Assembly: GCF_028682455.1 (NCBI RefSeq)
Contig: NZ_JANHLD010000001.1
Coordinates: 682,001 to 746,000, forward strand
Length of the DNA: 64,000 nucleotides
Direction of reading: 5' to 3'
Origin: Pseudomonas putida
GTDB lineage: Bacteria; Pseudomonadota; Gammaproteobacteria; Pseudomonadales; Pseudomonadaceae
The notes under the pieces were generated by a model that was given only the letters and a program-made list of their open reading frames with translations, made no database searches and was not told where the DNA came from. This document shows positions 7,359 to 14,077 of the stretch, in pieces. Both the position numbers and the translations under genes were made by a program. How positions within the stretch are numbered: the first letter of the stretch is position 1; the number at the start of each line of letters is the position of its first letter.

Positions 7359-9563
7359 ATGGAAATCAAGGTTAACTTTCTCGACAACCTTCGACTTGAA
7401 GCCAAGTTCGATGACTTCACGGTGGTGGCCGATCAGCCTATTCGCTACAAGGGCGATGGTTCTGCCCCGGGTCCATTCGACTACTTCCTGGCTTCGTCGG
7501 CCCTGTGTGCGGCTTACTTCGTAAAGCTCTACTGCCAGACGCGCGATATCCCCACCGACAATATCCGCCTGTCGCAGAACAACATTGTCGACCCCGAGAA
7601 CCGCTACAACCAGATTTTCAAGATCCAGGTCGAGCTGCCGGCGGATATCTCCGAGAAAGACCGCCAGGGCATCTTGCGTTCCATCGACCGTTGCACGGTT
7701 AAGAAAGTGGTACAGACCGGTCCCGAGTTCGTCATCGAGGAAGTGGAAAACCTCGACGCCAACGCCCAGGCGCTGCTGATGGTCAATCCGGATTCGGACG
7801 CCAGCACCTACATCGCTGGCAAGGACCTGCCGCTGGAGCAGACCATCGCCAATATGTCCGGGATCCTGGCGGGCCTGGGCATGAAGATCGAGATTGCGTC
7901 GTGGCGCAATATCGTGCCCAACGTATGGTCGCTGCACATCCGCGATGCGCAGTCGCCGATGTGTTTCACCAACGGCAAGGGTGCCACCAAGGAAAGCGCG
8001 CTGGCTTCGGCGCTGGGCGAGTTCATCGAGCGGCTGAACTGCAACTTCTTCTACAACGACCAGTTCTGGGGCGAAGAAATCGCCAACGCGCCGTTCGTGC
8101 ATTACCCCGACGAGCGCTGGTTCCAGCCGGGTCGCAAGGATGCGCTGCCAGCCGAGCTGCTCGACGGGTACTGCCTGGAGATCTACAACCCCGACGGCGA
8201 GCTGCGCGGCTCGCACCTGTTCGACACCAACTCGGGCAACGAAGCGCGCGGCATCTGCTCGCTGCCGTTTGTACGCCAGTCGGATGGCGAGGTGGTGTAC
8301 TTCCCGTCAAACCTGATCGAAAACCTCTACCTGAGCAACGGCATGAGCGCCGGCAACACCCTGGCCGAAGCCCAGGTACAGTGCCTGTCGGAAATCTTCG
8401 AGCGGGCGGTCAAGCGCGAAATCCTCGAAGGCGAGATCGCCCTGCCCGATGTACCGCAGGCGGTGCTGGCCAAGTACCCCGGCATTCTGGCCGGTATCCA
8501 GGGCCTGGAAGAGCAGGGCTTTCCGGTGCTGGTCAAGGACGCTTCGCTGGGCGGGGAATTCCCGGTCATGTGCGTGACCTTGATGAACCCGCGCACCGGC
8601 GGCGTGTTCGCCTCGTTCGGCGCGCACCCAAGCCTTGAGGTGGCGCTGGAGCGCAGCCTGACCGAACTGCTCCAGGGCCGCAGTTTCGAAGGCCTGAACG
8701 ACTTGCCGCAGCCTACCTTCGAAAGTCACGCGGTGACTGAGCCGAACAACTTTGTCGAGCACTTCATCGACTCCAGCGGTGTGGTGTCGTGGCGCTTCTT
8801 CAGTGCCAGGGCGGATTTCGAATTCGTCGAGTGGGACTTCTCCGGCCAGGGCGAACACGCCAACGCCGAGGAAGCCGCGACCTTGTTCGGCATTCTCGAA
8901 GGCATGGGCAAGGAAGTGTACATGGCGGTGTACGAGCACCTGGGCGCAACGGCCTGCCGCATCCTGGTACCGGGCTACTCGGAAATCTACCCGGTGGACG
9001 ACCTGATCTGGGACAACACCAACAAGGCTCTGTTCTTTCGCGCCGATATCCTCAACCTGCACAGCCTCGACGAGGCCGACCTGCAGGCACTGCTCGATCG
9101 CCTGATCGAGAGCGAGCTCGATGACTACACCGACATCTCTACCTTGATCGGCATCGAGTTCGACGAAAACACCGCCTGGGGTCAGCTGACGATCCTGGAA
9201 CTGAAGCTGCTGATCCACCTTGCCTTGCAGCAGTTCGACGAGGCCAAGGAGCTGGTCGAAACCTTCCTGCAGTTCAACGACAACACCGTCGAGCGCGGGT
9301 TGTTCTACCAGGCCTTGAACGTGGTGCTGGAAGTGGAGCTGGACGACGACCTGGAGATGGACGACTACGAGGTCAACTTCCGGCGCATGTTCGGCAACCC
9401 GCGGATGGATGCGGTGATCGGCTCGGTGGACGGCAGCGTGCGCTTCTTCGGGTTGACGCCGACGAGCATGAAGCTCGAAGGGCTCGACAAGCACCTGCGC
9501 CTGATCGACAGCTACAAGAAGCTGCACAGCGCGCGGGCCCGAGTGGCGGCGTTGTCCAGCTAG
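7359..9563 (+). CDS. ycaO: OsmC-domain / YcaO-domain fusion protein
   Basis: A 734-residue two-domain protein. Residues 1-130 form an OsmC/Ohr-like domain with Cys50 (SSALCAAYF) and Cys112 (DRCTV) at the places of the peroxidatic and resolving cysteines. From about 165 onward is a YcaO domain, the ATP-dependent backbone-amide-activating fold, with glutamate-rich stretches expected for Mg-ATP binding (ALGEFIERLNC, CLSEIFERAVKREILEG). E. coli YcaO, which also has an N-terminal OsmC-like part, is linked to beta-methylthiolation of ribosomal protein S12. The same role is the most reasonable inference here. No azoline-peptide precursor or dehydrogenase gene is nearby, which argues against a RiPP cluster. 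A terminator follows. Confidence 0.88.
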   Translation: MEIKVNFLDNLRLEAKFDDFTVVADQPIRYKGDGSAPGPFDYFLASSALCAAYFVKLYCQTRDIPTDNIRLSQNNIVDPENRYNQIFKIQVELPADISEKDRQGILRSIDRCTVKKVVQTGPEFVIEEVENLDANAQALLMVNPDSDASTYIAGKDLPLEQTIANMSGILAGLGMKIEIASWRNIVPNVWSLHIRDAQSPMCFTNGKGATKESALASALGEFIERLNCNFFYNDQFWGEEIANAPFVHYPDERWFQPGRKDALPAELLDGYCLEIYNPDGELRGSHLFDTNSGNEARGICSLPFVRQSDGEVVYFPSNLIENLYLSNGMSAGNTLAEAQVQCLSEIFERAVKREILEGEIALPDVPQAVLAKYPGILAGIQGLEEQGFPVLVKDASLGGEFPVMCVTLMNPRTGGVFASFGAHPSLEVALERSLTELLQGRSFEGLNDLPQPTFESHAVTEPNNFVEHFIDSSGVVSWRFFSARADFEFVEWDFSGQGEHANAEEAATLFGILEGMGKEVYMAVYEHLGATACRILVPGYSEIYPVDDLIWDNTNKALFFRADILNLHSLDEADLQALLDRLIESELDDYTDISTLIGIEFDENTAWGQLTILELKLLIHLALQQFDEAKELVETFLQFNDNTVERGLFYQALNVVLEVELDDDLEMDDYEVNFRRMFGNPRMDAVIGSVDGSVRFFGLTPTSMKLEGLDKHLRLIDSYKKLHSARARVAALSS

Positions 9564-9574
9564 ATTGCGGCAAA

Positions 9575-9605
9575 CAAAAAAGCACCCTCGGGTGCTTTTT
9601 TGTTT
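9575..9605. terminator. Bidirectional intrinsic terminator
   Basis: Perfect 7-bp stem AGCACCC / GGGTGCT (9581-9587 and 9590-9596) with a 2-base centre. It is flanked by an A-run on the left and a T-run on the right, so it can end both the ycaO transcript and the convergent carbonic-anhydrase transcript. Confidence 0.9.
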
Positions 9606-9612
9606 TCTGCTG

Positions 9613-10365
9613 CTAGGCAATCAGTTCGACTTTACCGGTGGCCAGGCGGTAGACACCGCCTACGACCTTCAAGGTGCCCTTGCCGAGGGCATCGGTGAGC
9701 AGCGGCGTGGCGTTTTTAAGGCGCTGCACCGAGTCCTTGACGTTTTGCGCGGTCGCATTTTCCATGAGGTTGCCGGGCTGCTCGAGGACCTTTTCAATGG
9801 AGGGCTTGAGTGCTTCGGTCAGCTTGGGGATATGCCCAGGGAACACAGTCTGCTCCTTTACTGCCTTGATGCCGGCATCGATGGCGCCGCAGCTTTCGTG
9901 TCCCAGCACCAGGATCAATGGTGCGCCAAGCACGGCGACCGCATATTCAAGGCTGGCCAGGCCTTCGTCGGTGACGAAATTGCCGGCCACCCGGATGGCG
10001 AAAAGATCGCCGCGTGCGGTATCGAAGGCATACTCGGGGGCGATCCGTGAATCGGAGCAACTGAGCACCGCCACGAACGGGTTCTGGCCGGAAACCAATG
10101 CTTCGCGTTCGTCCTGAAAGTCGTGGGTGTCGGAGTTGCCACTGACATAGCGTTCGTTGCCTTCAACCAGGCGATGCAGGGCCTGGTCGGGTGTCATCAC
10201 GTTTTGGGGTTTGGGGGGCGCAGACGATTTCTCCGCGGCCTGGATCATCCGTGCAGGTAGCGCACCCGCCAGTAGCAGGGCACTGGCCCCGAGTCCGGCA
10301 AGTTGAAGAAAGCGACGACGGTCGGTGGGGGTGGACGTTGAAGTTGAATCACATGATTTACACAT
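9613..10365 (-). CDS. Beta-class carbonic anhydrase with Tat signal
   Basis: A 250-residue beta-carbonic anhydrase that interconverts CO2 and bicarbonate. Zinc ligands and the Asp/Arg dyad are visible: Cys103-x-Asp105-x-Arg107 (CSDSR) and His156-x-x-Cys159 (HESC). The N-terminus carries a twin-arginine motif, DRRRFLQLAG (residues 15-24), followed by a hydrophobic stretch and ALPARMIQAAE, so the enzyme is predicted to be exported folded to the periplasm. A Cys pair at residues 2 and 5 precedes the motif. It stands alone and shares a terminator with ycaO. A periplasmic enzyme would help trap CO2 or supply bicarbonate, but that role is inference. Confidence 0.92.
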   Translation of the reverse strand: MCKSCDSTSTSTPTDRRRFLQLAGLGASALLLAGALPARMIQAAEKSSAPPKPQNVMTPDQALHRLVEGNERYVSGNSDTHDFQDEREALVSGQNPFVAVLSCSDSRIAPEYAFDTARGDLFAIRVAGNFVTDEGLASLEYAVAVLGAPLILVLGHESCGAIDAGIKAVKEQTVFPGHIPKLTEALKPSIEKVLEQPGNLMENATAQNVKDSVQRLKNATPLLTDALGKGTLKVVGGVYRLATGKVELIA

Positions 10366-10468
10366 GATGGTGTGTACTCAGGTCAACTCGGTGAGAGTAA
10401 CTGCGCTTGGGGCTGGTGCCTTGCGCAACGCGCGGCACCAGGACCCTCAAGTGTAGCTGACCGGCACG

Positions 10469-11434
10469 CTACGCCTTTTGTGGTGCAGTGCCGACCGGCC
10501 CGGGTGCCTGGGCCTTCGCCTTGGCAGGTTTCAACCGTGAAACCCCGAACAGCACCAGGGCCAGCCCGGCCATCTGGTACATCGACACCTCCTCGCTGAG
10601 CACGGCCCACGAGGCCAGCACTGTCAGCACCGGCCCCAGGTTGCCGACTGCCGCTGTCTGGGTTGCGCCCATGCGCTGGATCGCCAGCGCCACCCAATAG
10701 ATCGGCAGCACCGTGGACACCACCGCCATCAGCGCCGCGTACATCCACACCGACGCGGGCAGCTGCCAGAGCCCGGTGAAATCGGCCACCAGCACATAAT
10801 GCGCCAGCACCATCAGCGACGATGCGCCGCCCGCCAGCCCGGCCAGGCGCATGGAATTCATGCGCTTGAGCATGATGCCGGTGCCCGAGTAGTACAGCGC
10901 ATAGGTCACGGCACTGGCGAACACCCAGGCAGCGCCGACGATCACCTGGTTGCCCATGCCCGAGACGCTGACGTCATGCACGAAGGCGATTCCCAGGCCC
11001 AGGTAGCACAGGCCCATCGCCGCCAGGGTGCGCAGGGTAGGGCGCTCGCGCAGGGCGATGGCCTGGAATACCAGCACCAGGGTGGGGTAGGTGAACAGGA
11101 TCAGCCGTTCAAGCCCGGCGCTGATGTACTCAAGCCCATAGAAGTCGAACAGGCTCGCCAGGTAATAGCCGAACAAGCCCAGCAGCATCACCCGCACGCT
11201 GTCGCCCAGGCCCAGCGGCGCGTTGGCAGGGCCCCGGCTGGCCCACACCAGCCAGGCAAACAACGGCAGGGCCAGGCCCATGCGCATGGCCAGCAGGGTG
11301 ATCGCATCCACGGGGCCTGCCGCATACGACAGCTTGACGAAAATCGCCTTGAGGCTGAACCCCAGGGCAGACAGCACCGCGAACAGGCTGCCGTTGTGGA
11401 CGCAACGCTGGCACAACGCACGCAAATTATTCAT
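10469..11434 (-). CDS. EamA/DMT-family transporter
   Basis: A 321-residue drug/metabolite-superfamily permease with about ten membrane helices in two EamA repeats. The start chosen is MNNLRALCQRC at 11434. The frame continues upstream into the LysR gene, but that part has no transporter features. Family members export amino acids, sugars or small metabolites. The substrate here is not known. It is divergent from a LysR regulator whose start lies 106 bp away, a common arrangement for a regulated exporter. No strong ribosome-binding site is visible. Confidence 0.85.
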   Translation of the reverse strand: MNNLRALCQRCVHNGSLFAVLSALGFSLKAIFVKLSYAAGPVDAITLLAMRMGLALPLFAWLVWASRGPANAPLGLGDSVRVMLLGLFGYYLASLFDFYGLEYISAGLERLILFTYPTLVLVFQAIALRERPTLRTLAAMGLCYLGLGIAFVHDVSVSGMGNQVIVGAAWVFASAVTYALYYSGTGIMLKRMNSMRLAGLAGGASSLMVLAHYVLVADFTGLWQLPASVWMYAALMAVVSTVLPIYWVALAIQRMGATQTAAVGNLGPVLTVLASWAVLSEEVSMYQMAGLALVLFGVSRLKPAKAKAQAPGPVGTAPQKA

Positions 11435-11540
11435 GGGCAACCCAGGAGAGGAGTTGGAGACAGGGGTTATTCTAAAGAGAACGCAACCGGCGCAGAATCG
11501 CATTTTCCCGAAACAAGCCTTCGCCAAAAGAGAACGCCCC

Positions 11541-12440
11541 GTGCACTTCGACCTCCCCGATTTACGCCTGCTGGTCGCCATCGCCACCACCGGCAGCCTG
11601 AGCAAGGCGGCGGCCAGCATACCGGTTGCTGTCTCCGCCGCCAGCAGCCGCTTGCGCCTGTTCGAGGAGCGCTGCGCCGTCACCGTGTTCACCCGCAAGG
11701 CCGACGGCATGCAGCTCACCCCCTCCGGGCGCTTGGTCCTGGAAGCGGCCCGTAGCGTGCTGGGCGAAGCGCAAACCCTGCAGGACACACTCAAGGAACT
11801 CGCCGGCCAGCGCCGCATCACCCTGCGCCTGGCGGCCACCACGGTGACCACCAACACCCTGTTGCCGGCTGTGCTGGGATCGTTCCTGGCCGACTACCCG
11901 GAGGTCGACTTGCAACTGACCGAGTACAGGAGCGCGGACGTCATGCGGGCGGTGCTCACCGGTGAGTGCGAAATCGGCGTGTATGACGGCAGCGTTATCA
12001 GTGACGGGGTGTTGTCGTTGCCGTTTTGCAACGAGCGGCTGGTGATGCTGGTGCCCAACGAGCATCCCCTGGCAGGCAGCGAACACACCCGCCTGAGCGA
12101 TGCGCTGAGCTATCCCTTCATTGGCATGCCCACCGAGCGGGCCATGCAGCGGTTCGTCGAAGAGCGGGCGAGAAAACTGGGCATGGCGCTGCAGATCCGC
12201 GTGCGGGCACCGAGCTTCGAGGCCATCGCGCAACTGGTCGCCCAGCGCGCTGGTATCGCCATGCTGCCGCAGACCACGGCGTTGCGCATGGAGCAGGAGT
12301 TGCCTGTGCGGATGATTCTGCTCGAGGAAAGTTGGGCCACCCTTGAGTTGCGGTTGTGCATCAAGGGCTGGGAGTCGCTCAGCAGCCACGGGCGTGAGCT
12401 GGTGAGTTTTCTGAACCGTGATCGCGGAACAAATAGTTAG
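11541..12440 (+). CDS. LysR-family transcriptional regulator
   Basis: A 299-residue LTTR with the N-terminal winged helix (DLRLLVAIATTGSLSKAAASI, LRLFEERCAVTVFTRKADGMQLTPSGR) and a substrate-binding domain. The start is taken as GTG at 11541 because the DNA-binding domain begins there (VHFDLPDLRLL). The frame is open upstream, but that sequence lies inside the divergent transporter. The ribosome-binding site is weak (AAGAGA). Its divergent neighbour is an EamA exporter and probably its target. The effector is unknown. Confidence 0.85.
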   Translation: MHFDLPDLRLLVAIATTGSLSKAAASIPVAVSAASSRLRLFEERCAVTVFTRKADGMQLTPSGRLVLEAARSVLGEAQTLQDTLKELAGQRRITLRLAATTVTTNTLLPAVLGSFLADYPEVDLQLTEYRSADVMRAVLTGECEIGVYDGSVISDGVLSLPFCNERLVMLVPNEHPLAGSEHTRLSDALSYPFIGMPTERAMQRFVEERARKLGMALQIRVRAPSFEAIAQLVAQRAGIAMLPQTTALRMEQELPVRMILLEESWATLELRLCIKGWESLSSHGRELVSFLNRDRGTNS

Positions 12441-12446
12441 ATACAA

Positions 12447-12466
12447 GCTAATGAGAAGTATTACCA
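12447..12466 (+). promoter_or_regulatory. Candidate Fur box ahead of the second ECF sigma gene
   Basis: GCTAATGAGAAGTATTACC matches the 19-bp Fur consensus at 14 of 19 positions and contains the 7-1-7 form TGAGAAG-T-ATTACCA. It lies about 37 bp before the sigma start at 12503. The left half is identical to that of the box at 2416-2434. Confidence 0.55.
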
Positions 12467-12502
12467 TGCGTGATTTCCTCGCCGCCCAGGAGATCCCGCC
12501 CC

Positions 12503-13006
12503 ATGCCCCCGTCCAGCCCGCACGATGTCGGTGAGCTCTACCTGCAGCATTACAGCTGGGTAGTGGCCATGCTCCGGCGTCGGCTCGGCAACCGTGAACA
12601 GGCACTGGACATGGCCCAGGACACCTTCGTCAGGCTGCTGCGCAGCGAGATGCCGTCATTTCTACGTGAGCCACGGGCGTACCTTGCCACCGTTGCCGGG
12701 CGCCTGTGCCTGCAGCACTTTCGCCGACAGGCGCTGGAGCGCGCCTACCTTGAAGGCCTGGCACTGATGGAGCCGCAGCATCACCCCTCGGAAGAAACCC
12801 GCCTGCTGGTGCTCGAGGCGCTGGACGCCGTCGGCCAGGTGCTCGATGGCCTGGGCAGCCGGGTGCGTGAGGTGTTCCTGTTGTCCCAGCTCGATGGCCT
12901 GACCTACCCGCAGATCGCCGAGCAATTGGGCCTGACCGTCAATATCGTGCAGAAGGCCATGCTCAAGGCATACCGGCATTGCTACGCGGCGGTCTACAGC
13001 GAATGA
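12503..13006 (+). CDS. FecI-type ECF RNA polymerase sigma factor
   Basis: A 167-residue ECF sigma factor. Region 2 has ALDMAQDTFVRLL (residues 34-46) and region 4 the helix-turn-helix around LTYPQIAEQLGLTVNIVQKAM. The start at 12503 is chosen for its AGGAGA ribosome-binding site about nine bases upstream. An in-frame ATG at 12470 lacks one. A Fur-like box precedes it. The FecR gene starts within its stop codon (ATGA). Together with the receptor that follows, it forms a second iron-siderophore surface-signalling unit in this window. Confidence 0.92.
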   Translation: MPPSSPHDVGELYLQHYSWVVAMLRRRLGNREQALDMAQDTFVRLLRSEMPSFLREPRAYLATVAGRLCLQHFRRQALERAYLEGLALMEPQHHPSEETRLLVLEALDAVGQVLDGLGSRVREVFLLSQLDGLTYPQIAEQLGLTVNIVQKAMLKAYRHCYAAVYSE

Positions 13007-13971
13007 AAGCGTTCAGCTCCAATGATCCCCATCCAGACCCGGAGGTGCTGGAGCAGGCCATGCTGTGGATGGTGCGCCTGCAATCGGGAGTCAGTACCGA
13101 AGCCGAGCAACATGCCTGCCAGCGCTGGCGCCAGGAAAGCCCGGCCCACGAACTGGCGTGGCGGCGCCTGGAGGGCATCGGCCAGGGCCTGCGTGACGGC
13201 ACGCGTGGCTTCTGTCCGGCAGGAGCCCGAGGGCTGTTGAACGCACGCACGCTGACTTCGCGCAGGGCCGTGCTCAAGGGCCTGGCCGGTGTCGGCGTGG
13301 TGGTCGCCAGCGGCTACGGCGTGCAACAGCGCAGCCTGCTGCCGACGCTGTTCAGCGACTATGGCACCGGCACTGGTGAGCGGCGCAACGTTGCCCTCGA
13401 GACGGGGCTTGCGCTGCAACTGGACACCCGCACTGCGCTGGACAGCCAATTGGTGTCCGGTATCCGCGAGCTCACCCTCAACAGTGGGCGTGTGTCGCTC
13501 AAGGTGGAGCAGGGCGCCATGGTCAGCCTGCATACCGCCGACGCCGCGATCCACCCAGGGGAGCTGGCGCAGCTGATCGTCAGCCGGGACCGCGCCGGCA
13601 CCCAGGTGCAGCTGCTCCAAGGCAGCGCCCTGGTGGCGCAGGCACAAGGTCGGCGTTTCACGCTGCAGGCGGGTTGGCAGCAGCGCTTTAGCGATGGGCA
13701 CATCAGCGCGCCCTCGCCATTGCCCGCAGGTGCAGGAGCCTGGACGCAAGGGCTGCTGGTGGCCGAGCGGCTGTCGCTTGGGCAACTGCTGGCAGAGCTG
13801 GACCGCTATCGGCCGGGCGTGCTGCGCTGCGATCCGCGTATCGCCGGAATGCTGGTCAGTGGCTCGTTTTCGGTCGACCAGCCCGAGGCCAGCCTCGATC
13901 TGCTGGCCCAGGTATTGCCGATTCGTGTCCAGCGCGTATTCGGCTACTGGGCCAACGTCGTGCCGGCCTGA
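13003..13971 (+). CDS. FecR-family anti-sigma regulator with Tat motif
   Basis: A 322-residue transducer overlapping the sigma stop by four bases. The N-terminal cytoplasmic segment has the DUF4880 pattern (WMVRLQSGVSTEAEQHACQRWRQESPAHELAWRRLEG spans residues 22-58). A twin-arginine motif, SRRAVLKGLAG, precedes the membrane segment (about 88-105). The periplasmic FecR domain (LALQLDTRTALD) is followed by the STN-like end (GVLRCDPRIAGMLVSGSFS). Tat-dependent insertion has been reported for FecR. The clear SRRxVLK here agrees with that. The receptor follows 106 bp downstream. Confidence 0.92.
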   Translation: MKAFSSNDPHPDPEVLEQAMLWMVRLQSGVSTEAEQHACQRWRQESPAHELAWRRLEGIGQGLRDGTRGFCPAGARGLLNARTLTSRRAVLKGLAGVGVVVASGYGVQQRSLLPTLFSDYGTGTGERRNVALETGLALQLDTRTALDSQLVSGIRELTLNSGRVSLKVEQGAMVSLHTADAAIHPGELAQLIVSRDRAGTQVQLLQGSALVAQAQGRRFTLQAGWQQRFSDGHISAPSPLPAGAGAWTQGLLVAERLSLGQLLAELDRYRPGVLRCDPRIAGMLVSGSFSVDQPEASLDLLAQVLPIRVQRVFGYWANVVPA

Positions 13972-14020
13972 TTTTTTTCACCGCTGCCGGCAGGTTTTGC
14001 GGGCTCGCGCATCAAGACAA

Positions 14021-14049
14021 GGGAAGACGCCAGGTACACGGCGTCATGT
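14021..14049 (+). promoter_or_regulatory. Possible ECF-dependent promoter of the second receptor
   Basis: A GGGAAG element (14021-14026) and a CGTC element (14042-14045) are separated by 15 bp. They lie in the 106-bp gap between fecR and the receptor start. Iron-type ECF promoters commonly have a GGAAA-like -35 and a CGTC-like -10. The match is suggestive only. Confidence 0.3.
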
Positions 14050-14077
14050 CCCCAACTGCTTCCCAAGGATTGTCTCG

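Noticed and set aside
7359..9563. RiPP (azoline) biosynthetic cluster suggested by a YcaO domain
   Set aside because: No precursor peptide, E1-like partner or flavin dehydrogenase nearby, and the OsmC-YcaO architecture belongs to the ribosomal-protein S12 modification branch.
8307..9620. Minus-strand frame of about 437 codons within ycaO
   Set aside because: Antisense to a recognised YcaO domain, and it would cross the bidirectional terminator. No recognisable domain.
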